The notes: generated by a model not told the origin, from the letters alone. A DNA stretch of 7,296 nt from Bacteroidota bacterium (GCA_947462495.1 CANHOY010000080.1:1-7296); one strand, 5' to 3'. Numbered from the stretch's first letter, positions 1-6,583 are shown. Made by a program: numbers and translations.

Positions 1-615
1 ACCCGCTGCATTAACAACTTCCCAGAAATGTCCTTCGGAAGTACTCGCATCTCCAATGGTACAAAAACAAACCTCATTGCCATTATCACTTAAATTAGAA
101 AATTGAGCTTTGTGTTTAGAACTTCTAAAACAATTAGAAGCAAAAGCCAAGCCTAAGCCGCGCACCATTTGACCTGCGGTGGGTGCAATGTCTGCAGAAA
201 TATTAAAACTATTGACTAAATCGCTCCATGCGCCTTGCTTATTTACAAATTCAGTAGCAAAATGAGCATTCATATTTTTCCCACCACTATAAGGATCATT
301 GTATACGTCCGAATACAATTGTGAAAAATAATCTTCAACATTAGCTACGCCTAAAGCAAACATAAAAGTTTGGTCTCTATAATAACCACTTCTAAAATCT
401 CCTTTTTGAAAAAATTTGGCCAATGCTATTTGAGCCACTTCCTTCCCATCTCCAAAAATGCCAAATTTTGCTTTGCCTGTTAAAACTTCTCTTCTGCCTA
501 GTAAACTTACTTCCCTACTCAATAAAGCCAAACGATAGTCGGCAATAACGGAATTCCGAAATGCCTCAAAAGAGAGCATATCTTGGTTAGCAACAAGGTC
601 GAGGGTGGATTCCAT
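1..615 (-). CDS. Thiamine-diphosphate-dependent E1 2-oxoacid dehydrogenase, N-terminal part (runs off left edge)
   Basis: This is the start of an E1 component of a 2-oxoacid dehydrogenase complex, which decarboxylates a 2-oxoacid on thiamine diphosphate and passes the acyl group to E2 in the cytoplasm. Translating the minus strand gives an open frame to the window edge. It includes SREVSLLGRREVLTGKAKFG, GDGKEVAQIALAKFF, RSGYYRDQTFMFALG (the YRD segment lies in the cofactor-binding region) and CTIGDASTSEGHFWEVVNAA, which matches the GDG...N cofactor and Mg motif with GDA in place of GDG. From memory, GDA is normal in the Bacteroidota alpha/beta fusion form, about 650-800 residues long, so roughly a quarter to a third is visible. 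Met at 615 is preferred because homologs begin about this far before the DYR segment and a -7-like box lies just upstream. An in-frame ATG at 642 would add nine residues (MNFDPYFCQ). The substrate (pyruvate, branched-chain or other) cannot be told from this part. Confidence 0.85.
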   Translation of the reverse strand, partial: MESTLDLVANQDMLSFEAFRNSVIADYRLALLSREVSLLGRREVLTGKAKFGIFGDGKEVAQIALAKFFQKGDFRSGYYRDQTFMFALGVANVEDYFSQLYSDVYNDPYSGGKNMNAHFATEFVNKQGAWSDLVNSFNISADIAPTAGQMVRGLGLAFASNCFRSSKHKAQFSNLSDNGNEVCFCTIGDASTSEGHFWEVVNAAG

Positions 616-619
616 TTGA

Positions 620-627
620 CAAAAATA
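620..627 (-). promoter_or_regulatory. Putative -7 box (TATTTTTG) for the E1 dehydrogenase gene
   Basis: Read on the minus strand this is TATTTTTG, a full match to the Bacteroidota -7 consensus TAnnTTTG, followed by four bases and then the ATG at 615. A weak -33-like TTTA lies 21 bp upstream (649-652). If used, the transcript would start at or next to the ATG. The match is short in AT-rich DNA and could be chance. If the ATG at 642 is the true start, the box lies inside the gene. Confidence 0.35.
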
Positions 628-659
628 GGGGTCAAAATTCATAAAAAGTAAAGAAATAA

Positions 660-677
660 GTAAAAACCCCTTTTTAC
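660..677. repeat. Perfect 7-bp inverted repeat in the divergent intergenic region
   Basis: GTAAAAA and TTTTTAC flank CCCC. The repeat sits in the gap between the divergent E1 dehydrogenase and DUF1573 genes, so it could be an operator or a leader hairpin for the minus-strand gene. The stem is nearly all A-T, so chance is a real possibility. Confidence 0.3.
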
Positions 678-709
678 CAATTTTTCAATAATTTCGTTAT
701 CGTATTTCA

Positions 710-726
710 ATAGCATTTTGTGCTAT
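710..726. repeat. Short inverted repeat immediately upstream of the first DUF1573 gene
   Basis: ATAGCA and TGCTAT flank TTTTG, giving a perfect 6-bp stem with a 5-base loop that ends 15 bases before the ATG at 742. It could form a hairpin in the 5' leader or be a small operator. The right arm overlaps the ATG (725) of a six-codon reading frame, MNHKKV, whose TGA overlaps the start codon at 742 (ATGA). Confidence 0.3.
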
Positions 727-741
727 GAATCATAAAAAAGT

Positions 742-1185
742 ATGAAAAAATTTACCACTATAATCGCCCTTTTAGCCTTGACTTTAGCATTTAAGCAAAC
801 CAAAGGCCAGGCTAAAGTGGATGATCTGCTAAAGTTTAAAAACGACCAATATGATTTTGGTAAAATAAGCTTTGGAAAACCTGCTACTTATAGCATAGAA
901 ATTACCAATATTAGCAAAGATACTGTCACCTTAATTAATGTTCGACCTGGCTGTGGCTGTACTACCCCAAATTTCAAAGCCAATCAAAAAATGGCACCTG
1001 GACAAAATGCACAGGTACAAATTACCTTTAACGGAACTGCCATGGGTGTGTTTAGCAGGTATACAGATATAGAATTTTCTGGTGGGTTACAAAAGCAAAC
1101 TAAATTTACTGGGGAAGGAGTAGCCATTGCCAACAGTGCGCCATCCGGACCTGCAATAAAAAGCCCAACTCCTATTAATCAATAA
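742..1185 (+). CDS. Secreted DUF1573 domain protein (first of tandem pair)
   Basis: This 147-residue protein carries one DUF1573 domain, a small Ig-like beta-sandwich family common in Bacteroidota and of unknown function. Residues 1-24 look like a Sec signal peptide (MKK, hydrophobic IIALLALTLAF, likely cleavage after GQA), and no lipobox cysteine is seen. Residues about 30-125 hold the family pattern: YDFGKI near 37-42, VRPGCGCTTPNF with C71 and C73, APGQNAQV around 85-92, and GVFSRYTDIEF around 102-112. The tail (about 127-147) is low-complexity and rich in Pro, Ser and Ala. It lies 14 bases upstream of a shorter paralog and probably shares its transcript. The start at 742 is well supported by the signal peptide. 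The protein probably acts in the periplasm or on the cell surface. The two cysteines could form a disulfide or bind metal, but that is speculation. Confidence 0.88.
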   Translation: MKKFTTIIALLALTLAFKQTKGQAKVDDLLKFKNDQYDFGKISFGKPATYSIEITNISKDTVTLINVRPGCGCTTPNFKANQKMAPGQNAQVQITFNGTAMGVFSRYTDIEFSGGLQKQTKFTGEGVAIANSAPSGPAIKSPTPINQ

Positions 1186-1199
1186 TTAAATTTACAATC

Positions 1200-1562
1200 A
1201 TGAAAATACAAACTTTGGTTTTTTGCTTACTAATGGCCGGAACTACTTGGGCACAGTCAGTAATCCACTTTGATAAAACAGGCCATAATTTTGGTAAAAT
1301 AAAAAAAGGTATACACAAGTCAGTCATTTTTAATTTTGATAATACGGGTGCAAAACCAGCAGTAATTGAATTCGCTAATGCCGAATGTGGCTGTACCCAA
1401 CCCGAATACAATCAAAATCCTGTTTTAAAAGGTCAAAAAGGCAAAATTAAAGTTACCTATACCGCTCCATTTAGTGGGGTATTTAAAAAACGTGTCACTG
1501 TAAAATTTGCAGGAGAAAAACAAGTAACTGAATTATTGATTGAAGGAGAAGTTATTTTATAA
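1200..1562 (+). CDS. Secreted DUF1573 domain protein (second of tandem pair)
   Basis: This 120-residue protein is a paralog of the preceding gene. Residues 1-19 form a Sec signal peptide (MKIQTLVFCLLMAGTTWAQ, cleavage likely after WAQ). The DUF1573 domain fills the rest: HNFGKIKKG at about 29-37, NAECGCTQPEY with C63 and C65, then GVFKKRVTVKF at about 93-103. The family PG before the next strand is replaced by KG (LKGQKGKIKV). There is no low-complexity tail, unlike its neighbour, so the protein is essentially one domain. The 14-base gap implies co-transcription and probably translational coupling. Both genes share a 15-base identical stretch over the FGKI codons, consistent with an old tandem duplication. 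The function is unknown and the location is probably periplasmic or extracellular. Confidence 0.88.
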   Translation: MKIQTLVFCLLMAGTTWAQSVIHFDKTGHNFGKIKKGIHKSVIFNFDNTGAKPAVIEFANAECGCTQPEYNQNPVLKGQKGKIKVTYTAPFSGVFKKRVTVKFAGEKQVTELLIEGEVIL

Positions 1563-1596
1563 AATAACCAACTAGAAAATTTAATTGTATAATCAT

Positions 1597-1615
1597 TAGT
1601 TATTCCTATTAACTA
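1597..1615. repeat. Small inverted repeat downstream of the DUF1573 pair
   Basis: TAGTTA and TAACTA flank seven bases (TTCCTAT), giving a perfect but weak 6-bp A-T-rich stem about 35 bases past the stop codon of the second DUF1573 gene. It may be chance. Confidence 0.2.
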
Positions 1616-1619
1616 CCGA

Positions 1620-1649
1620 TTGTTATTAAGCCATTATGCTTATTAATAA
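1620..1649 (+). terminator. Putative hairpin between the DUF1573 pair and the aminotransferase
   Basis: TTGTTATTAAGC and GCTTATTAATAA can pair around the loop CATTAT. The 12-bp stem has one T-T mismatch and one G-T pair, and its best-paired part (TAAGC with GCTTA) is next to the loop. It starts 58 bases after the DUF1573 stop codon and ends before the aminotransferase start, so it could mark the end of that transcript or protect its 3' end. No T-tract follows on the plus strand, so it is not a canonical intrinsic terminator. Confidence 0.35.
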
Positions 1650-1697
1650 AAAACGTTACGATTATTTCTGATGTTTTTTTATGATGCAGTGCTTACC

Positions 1698-1705
1698 TAT
1701 CTTTG
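1698..1705 (+). promoter_or_regulatory. Putative -7 box (TATCTTTG) for the aminotransferase gene
   Basis: TATCTTTG matches the Bacteroidota -7 consensus TAnnTTTG fully and ends five bases before the ATG at 1711. A T-run at 1674-1680 lies at the spacing expected for a -33 element but lacks its G. If real, transcription starts at or beside the ATG, which argues against the in-frame ATG at 1681. Confidence 0.4.
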
Positions 1706-1710
1706 CTGAA

Positions 1711-2907
1711 ATGATAACAATTAGCCAAAGAGGCGCACAAATGCCCTCCTCTCCTATTAGAAAGCTAGCCGCTTTTGCAGATGCGGCAAAAAAAGAGGGC
1801 GTTAAAGTTTACCATTTAAATATTGGACAGCCTGATATTGAAACTCCAAGTATTATGATGGAGGCGGTGAAGCATGCCGATTTAAAAGTATTAGAATATA
1901 CAGACAGTGCAGGTATCTTAAGTTTTAGAAAAAAACTAGCTACTTATTATGTTACAAAAGGGATCGACGTTAGCTATGAAGATATTTTAATAACCATTGG
2001 AGGAAGTGAAGGTATTTTATTTGCCTTTATGGCTTGCCTAGATGCAGGCGATGAAATTATTGTACCAGAACCTTTTTATGCCAACTATATTGGCTTTGCT
2101 ATGGCAGCTGGCATAAAAATTATTCCTATCACATCAAGTATTGAAAGTGGTTTTGCCTTGCCACCCATAGCCTCTTTTAAAGAAAAAATTACTCATCGAA
2201 CAAAAGGGATTTTTATTTGCAACCCTAATAATCCAACAGGTTATGTGTACAGTGAATCGGAATTATTACAAATTCGAGATTTAATAAAAGAAAAAGATTT
2301 GTATTTATTTTCTGATGAAGCCTATACTGAATTTAGTTACGAAGGAAAAGTTAAAAGTACACTTACCTTAACAGGTGTTGAAGACAGAGTAATCATGATT
2401 GATACTTTTAGTAAAAAATATTCTGCTTGTGGTGCAAGAATTGGCGCTTTGGTTACAAAAAATAAATCAGTGATAGAAGCGGTTATGAAATTTTCACAAG
2501 CCCGATTAAGCCCACCCACCTTAGAGCAAATTGCTGCCGAAGCGGCATTAAGTTTACCCACTTCCTATTTTGATGAAACCAGAGCAGAATACAAAAATAG
2601 AAGAGAGGTGCTTATCAATAGATTATCAAAAATGGAAGGTGTTTTTTGCCCAGCACCAAGTGGCGCTTTTTATGTGATGGCCAAACTTCCAGTAGACAAT
2701 ACAGACACTTTTTGTCAATGGCTATTAACCAATTTTAGGTATAAAAATGCCACCGTAATGTTAGCACCTGGTAGTGGATTCTATACTACTCCAGGATTAG
2801 GTACCAATGAAGTGAGATTAGCCTATGTACTTAATGAAACTGCTATCCATGAAGCCATGGATTGCCTCGAACAAGCCTTGAAAGCTTACCCCAACAGACA
2901 AGTTTAA
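1711..2907 (+). CDS. PLP-dependent class I/II aminotransferase (aspartate aminotransferase-like)
   Basis: This cytoplasmic fold-type I enzyme transfers an amino group between an amino acid and a 2-oxoacid using pyridoxal phosphate. Numbered from the ATG at 1681 (408 residues), it shows SPIRKL at 24-29, the NIGQPD substrate loop at 47-52, GGSEG at 107-111 (phosphate-binding region), NPNNPTG at 181-187, SDEAY with D212 and Y215 (cofactor ring contacts), FSKKYSACGARIG with K245 as the Schiff-base lysine, and R379 in NEVRLAY as the substrate carboxylate arginine. All core residues are present and the length is normal for the family. I prefer the ATG at 1711 (398 residues) because homologs start near MITISQRG, the preceding ten residues resemble nothing conserved, and a -7-like box ends five bases before it. 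The amino-acid substrate cannot be read from the sequence. The neighbouring genes give no pathway clue. Confidence 0.92.
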   Translation: MITISQRGAQMPSSPIRKLAAFADAAKKEGVKVYHLNIGQPDIETPSIMMEAVKHADLKVLEYTDSAGILSFRKKLATYYVTKGIDVSYEDILITIGGSEGILFAFMACLDAGDEIIVPEPFYANYIGFAMAAGIKIIPITSSIESGFALPPIASFKEKITHRTKGIFICNPNNPTGYVYSESELLQIRDLIKEKDLYLFSDEAYTEFSYEGKVKSTLTLTGVEDRVIMIDTFSKKYSACGARIGALVTKNKSVIEAVMKFSQARLSPPTLEQIAAEAALSLPTSYFDETRAEYKNRREVLINRLSKMEGVFCPAPSGAFYVMAKLPVDNTDTFCQWLLTNFRYKNATVMLAPGSGFYTTPGLGTNEVRLAYVLNETAIHEAMDCLEQALKAYPNRQV

Positions 2908-2926
2908 TTATTTTAAGAATATTACG

Positions 2927-2934
2927 TAAGTTTA
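2927..2934 (+). promoter_or_regulatory. Possible -7 box (TAAGTTTA) for the amidohydrolase gene
   Basis: TAAGTTTA matches seven of eight positions of TAnnTTTG with its spacers, and a TTTA lies 20 bases upstream at 2903-2906. It would give a short leader of about 14 bases before the ATG at 2954. The evidence is weak. The 46-base gap to the aminotransferase could also allow read-through. Confidence 0.25.
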
Positions 2935-2953
2935 GGTACTAAAATTAAATAGT

Positions 2954-4546
2954 ATGAAACTACTTATTCGCTCCATTCAATTATTGGTGCTCTCATTAAT
3001 ATTACAAACTGCTAATGCGCAAATACCACCCGCACCGGATCGCAATGAAGGAGGAGGACCCTATACACAATTAATTATAAGAGGAGTTACCTTAATCAAT
3101 GGAACCGGATCACCTGCGGTAGGTCCAGTGGATATTGTTATAGAAAACAATAGAATAGTAAAGATTGCAATAGTAGCCAATGAAGGCATGCCTATTCAAC
3201 CAGAACGTAGACCTGTTTTAGCAAAAAACGGAAAAGAAATTGATGCTAACGGTATGTTTGCTCTACCTGGATTAATTGATATGCATACCCATATCGGAGG
3301 AAAAGAGCAAGGTACCCCAGCTGAATATGTTTATAAATTATGGATGGCACATGGCATTACCACAGTTCGTGATGTTGCTACTGGAAATGGCCTTGATTGG
3401 GTATTAAGTGAGAAAAGAAGAAGTGCTGAAAATAAAATTGTTGCACCCCGTATTTATGCCTACACCGGATTTGGACAAGGCAGTAAAAAACCAATTGTAA
3501 CTGCACAAGATGCAAGGGATTGGGTAAATGAAAATGCAAAGAATGGCGCAGATGGAATTAAATTTTTTGGCGCCTCTCCTGAAGTAATGGATGCAGCTAT
3601 TAGAGAAAATAAAAGAATTGGATTAAGATCCTGTTGTCATCATTCACAAACGGATGTGGCTAGATGGAATGTATTAAATTCTGCAAGAGCAGGCATGACC
3701 AGTATGGAGCATTGGTATGGATTACCAGAGGCTTTATTTGAAAATAAGACAGTACAAGATTTTCCATTAGATTACAATTATACCAATGAACAAAGTAGAT
3801 TTGAAAATGCAGGTAAGTTATGGAAACAAGCCGCTGTTCCTAATTCAGAAAAGTGGAATAAGGTAATGAATGAGTTACTAGCTTTAGATTTTACACTAGA
3901 CCCTACCTTTAATATTTATGAAGCCAATAGAGATTTACAAAGAGCAAGAAGAGCAGAATGGCATGAAAAATACACCTTGCCTTCACTTTGGAAATTTTAT
4001 GCGCCCAGTAGAAACTCACATGGTTCATATTGGTTTGATTGGGGAACAGAGCAAGAAGTGGAATGGAAAAATAATTATAAATTATGGATGGCATTTATTA
4101 ATGAATATAAAAACAGAGGGGGCCGTGTAACGGCTGGTTCTGATAATGGTTTTATTTATCAAACTTATGGATTTGGATTTATTAGAGAGCTAGAGTTATT
4201 GAGAGAAGCTGGCTTTCATCCATTAGAAGTAATTCGTTCAGCTACTTTATATTCAGCACAAGCTTTAGGTATGGAAAAAGACTTAGGTACTGTTGAACAA
4301 GGGAAATTAGCTGATATTATTATTGTTGACGCCAACCCTTTAAAAAATTTACAAGTATTATATGGCACTGGTGCTATTCATCTTAACGAAGATGGTACTG
4401 CTTCAAGAATGGGAGGCGTAAAATACACCATTAAAGATGGAGTAGTTTATGATGCAAAAAAACTATTGAATGATGTTAAAGTAATGGTAGATAAAGCAAA
4501 GGAGAAAGAAAATTTCAAAATTACACAGCCTGGATTGGATTGGTAA
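2954..4546 (+). CDS. Secreted metal-dependent amidohydrolase
   Basis: This 530-residue protein belongs to the amidohydrolase superfamily (imidazolonepropionase or Xaa-Pro dipeptidase-like branch), whose members hydrolyse C-N bonds in amides, peptides or rings with one or two metal ions in a TIM barrel. Residues 1-23 are a Sec signal peptide (LLVLSLILQTANAQ), so it acts outside the cytoplasm. A beta-sandwich part follows (about 40-108, with IIRGVTLINGTG and the later GLIDMHTH entry). The metal ligands are all present: H111 and H113 in DMHTHIGG, K203 in GIKFFG (candidate carboxylated lysine), H229 or H230 in CCHHS, H253 in MEHWYG, and D397 in AGSDNGF. The typical C-terminal GTVEQGKLADIIIVDANPL (445-463) rebuilds the sandwich. 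Between H253 and D397 there is an unusually long, Trp-rich segment. The substrate is unknown. The gene ends 3 bp from the convergent kinase gene. Confidence 0.9.
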   Translation: MKLLIRSIQLLVLSLILQTANAQIPPAPDRNEGGGPYTQLIIRGVTLINGTGSPAVGPVDIVIENNRIVKIAIVANEGMPIQPERRPVLAKNGKEIDANGMFALPGLIDMHTHIGGKEQGTPAEYVYKLWMAHGITTVRDVATGNGLDWVLSEKRRSAENKIVAPRIYAYTGFGQGSKKPIVTAQDARDWVNENAKNGADGIKFFGASPEVMDAAIRENKRIGLRSCCHHSQTDVARWNVLNSARAGMTSMEHWYGLPEALFENKTVQDFPLDYNYTNEQSRFENAGKLWKQAAVPNSEKWNKVMNELLALDFTLDPTFNIYEANRDLQRARRAEWHEKYTLPSLWKFYAPSRNSHGSYWFDWGTEQEVEWKNNYKLWMAFINEYKNRGGRVTAGSDNGFIYQTYGFGFIRELELLREAGFHPLEVIRSATLYSAQALGMEKDLGTVEQGKLADIIIVDANPLKNLQVLYGTGAIHLNEDGTASRMGGVKYTIKDGVVYDAKKLLNDVKVMVDKAKEKENFKITQPGLDW

Positions 4547-4549
4547 TTT

Positions 4550-6490
4550 TTAAGCCGGATTTAAATGATCTTGTCTAAATTTGAAATAATGAGCTACCCC
4601 TTTAACATTATTGGTATAGTTGTGCTCCGCTTTTAATTGTTGGCTCATAAGATTTATAAGCTTGAGTCCTAAATTTGATAAATCAATTTTAGAGATATCT
4701 ATTCCTGGTCCGTCGTCTTTAATTTCAATAAAATAGGTGCCTTCAACCTTCTTTATGTTAACCATCAAAATTCCATATCGCCTATTTGAATAGGCATATT
4801 TAAATGAATTAGATACCACTTCATTGACAATTAAACCTAAAGAAATAATTTGGTCTATAGGTAATTTTAAATTGGGGTCTATTTTAAAATGAATATCCAC
4901 ATTCTTGCCCTCTATTTGGTAAATCATTTTCAAATGATTTACCAAAGTATATACATAAGAACTTATCTCCACCAATTCGAAATTTTCAGTAGTATATAAA
5001 TTTTGATGTACTAATGCCATGGTCTGAATTCTATTTTGAACTGAAGTAATTAAAGCTCTGGTAGTTTCATTATCATTTCTCCTTTTTTGCATATTCAATA
5101 AGCTATACATTACTTGTAAATTATTTTTTACGCGATGGTGGAGCTCTTTTAATAGTAAGTCATTGCGCTCCACCTCTAGTGCAATCTTTTTATTACTTCT
5201 AGTCTTTGTAATATTATTTTGATACAATAAAACAACCAATATAATAGTGGCAAATAAAAAGAAAAAAGAAAGAAGTAGGTAGTTTTTTTGATACATCGAA
5301 CTACTTTTTTCAATAATTAGTGATTTTTTAGTAGCTTCTAAATCGGCTCTATTTTTTTTAATTTCTAATTTCCCAATGCTTAATAGCACTTGGTTTTTTT
5401 GAACATTGGCATGCAATAGATCCATATATTCAATATACTTCTGACTAAATAATAAAGCAGAGTCATTTTTTTGTATTTTTCTATAATATTTAGTTGATAA
5501 CTTGTAAAATTTAACCAGATCCCTTTTATTGGACTTCCCAGCCATATTGTATTTAGCACTATCGTAATACAATTTAGATTTTGCTAAATTATTTCCTTCC
5601 AAATAACATTCGGAAAGTAAAAGCCAGCTATACGTTTTGTTTTCGGGGCTTTTTTCGTTGGATGCCAAATCAAATAAAAGGGGCTGAATGGCTTTAGCAA
5701 AATTCCCTTTGGCCATATTGCATTTTCCTAAACTACCTGTTAAATTACCTACCCAAAAGGTAGCATCCACTCTATCAACGGAATAGGCAATTGGTAGGCG
5801 AGCTAAAATTTCATTTGCATTTTTTAATCCAATTTCATAATATTTGATGGCACTATCTATTTCATTATTGTCAAAAAACAAGTCGCCAAAAAAGGAGTAA
5901 TAGTTTAACCCAATAATATTATATTTTTTAGGCAAGGGCTGATTGATTCTAAAGTCATAAATGGCATCATTGTACAATTCACAATCTCTATATATTTCCC
6001 AAACGGTATTAACCTCCCCTCTATTTAATCTTAATTTTCTAATTTCAATTGCGCTTCCAAGTTCATTCATAGCCCTATAGGCTTGCTCCAACTTTACTAA
6101 AACATATTTTTGAGTAAGGCTACTTAACTTGGTTAAATTGGATTGTAAATATATTAAAACAGGCAGCTCTTTTAAAAATTTAGACTGATCATGATAAATA
6201 GAAGCCAGTGGATAAGCAAGCTTTAATTGATACTCCTCTAAATTATTTTTTTGAGCGAATTGATATTGTAATGACAATAAGTTTTCAAGGTAATAATTAG
6301 GAAAAATTAAATTGTCCGTACTCGTGTCACAAAATGCAACTAGCAATTTTACATTTTTTTCACTAGCTATTACATCTACCCCATGTAATCCTATTTGATC
6401 TATTTTATCTTGTATCTTTTTTGTTATGGGTTGTGTAGTGGCTAACAATGAAATTAATAAAAACAGAAATACAAGATATCTCTTTAGCAT
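4550..6490 (-). CDS. Membrane-anchored TPR sensor histidine kinase, HisKA_2 family
   Basis: This 646-residue sensor kinase would autophosphorylate on histidine in response to a signal and pass the phosphate to a response regulator. Residues 1-20 are a signal peptide or first membrane anchor (YLVFLFLLISLLA). About 70-360 is a helical periplasmic region with degenerate TPR-like repeats (for example DNNEIDSAIKYYEIGLKNA at 207-225 and KGNFAKAIQPLLFDLA at 261-276). A helical linker leads to a transmembrane helix at about 404-423 (LLLSFFFLFATIILVVLLY). The HisKA_2 box is LLKELHHRVKNNLQ with H452 the likely phosphoacceptor. The HATPase domain has NEVVSNSFKYA (N556, N561), DDGPGI (592-597) and a short LGLKLI box (607-612). 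No receiver domain is fused and no response regulator is visible in the window, so it is an orphan here. The gene lies 93 bp after the nhaD stop codon on the same strand. The signal is unknown. Confidence 0.9.
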   Translation of the reverse strand: MLKRYLVFLFLLISLLATTQPITKKIQDKIDQIGLHGVDVIASEKNVKLLVAFCDTSTDNLIFPNYYLENLLSLQYQFAQKNNLEEYQLKLAYPLASIYHDQSKFLKELPVLIYLQSNLTKLSSLTQKYVLVKLEQAYRAMNELGSAIEIRKLRLNRGEVNTVWEIYRDCELYNDAIYDFRINQPLPKKYNIIGLNYYSFFGDLFFDNNEIDSAIKYYEIGLKNANEILARLPIAYSVDRVDATFWVGNLTGSLGKCNMAKGNFAKAIQPLLFDLASNEKSPENKTYSWLLLSECYLEGNNLAKSKLYYDSAKYNMAGKSNKRDLVKFYKLSTKYYRKIQKNDSALLFSQKYIEYMDLLHANVQKNQVLLSIGKLEIKKNRADLEATKKSLIIEKSSSMYQKNYLLLSFFFLFATIILVVLLYQNNITKTRSNKKIALEVERNDLLLKELHHRVKNNLQVMYSLLNMQKRRNDNETTRALITSVQNRIQTMALVHQNLYTTENFELVEISSYVYTLVNHLKMIYQIEGKNVDIHFKIDPNLKLPIDQIISLGLIVNEVVSNSFKYAYSNRRYGILMVNIKKVEGTYFIEIKDDGPGIDISKIDLSNLGLKLINLMSQQLKAEHNYTNNVKGVAHYFKFRQDHLNPA

Positions 6491-6493
6491 TAA

Positions 6494-6501
6494 TAAAAAT
6501 A
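6494..6501 (-). promoter_or_regulatory. Possible -7 box (TATTTTTA) for the kinase gene
   Basis: Read on the minus strand, TATTTTTA matches TAnnTTTG except for the last base. It ends three bases before the kinase ATG at 6490. A TTTC lies 18 bases upstream as a poor -33-like element. It is weak alone and is listed because the same close spacing occurs before the E1 and aminotransferase starts. Confidence 0.25.
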
Positions 6502-6544
6502 TACAATTAAAAGCAAAGTGAAAGGATAATAATGAATATGAACA

Positions 6545-6560
6545 TTAGAAAATTTTCTAA
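6545..6560. promoter_or_regulatory. Perfect 16-bp palindrome between nhaD and the kinase gene
   Basis: TTAGAAAATTTTCTAA is perfectly self-complementary with no spacer. It lies 24 bp after the nhaD stop codon and about 55 bp before the kinase start. The site is symmetrical enough to be an operator for a dimeric regulator controlling the kinase. The absence of a loop and of a following T-run makes a terminator less likely. The A-T-rich composition means chance is not excluded. Confidence 0.35.
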
Positions 6561-6583
6561 GCGTATTAAAATTATTTTACAAA

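Noticed and set aside
1..60. GDA instead of GDG as a defective cofactor motif in the E1 dehydrogenase
   Set aside because: The surrounding GDASTSEGHFWE pattern is, as far as I recall, the normal form in this Bacteroidota family, so it does not indicate inactivation.
1175..1411. Antisense open frame of 78 codons over the DUF1573 pair
   Set aside because: It lies opposite two well-supported secreted proteins, has no recognisable domain and no plausible start region, so it is a shadow frame.
2337..2561. Antisense open frame inside the aminotransferase gene
   Set aside because: It lies entirely opposite the conserved PLP lysine region and shows no family features.
3629..3645. CCHH in the amidohydrolase as a zinc finger
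   Set aside because: The residues sit at the expected beta-5 ligand position of the amidohydrolase barrel, and no second ligand pair at finger spacing exists.
3909..4130. Open frames on both strands inside the amidohydrolase insertion region
   Set aside because: The plus-strand and minus-strand frames overlap each other and the real gene, and neither resembles a known protein. The amidohydrolase frame is continuous here.
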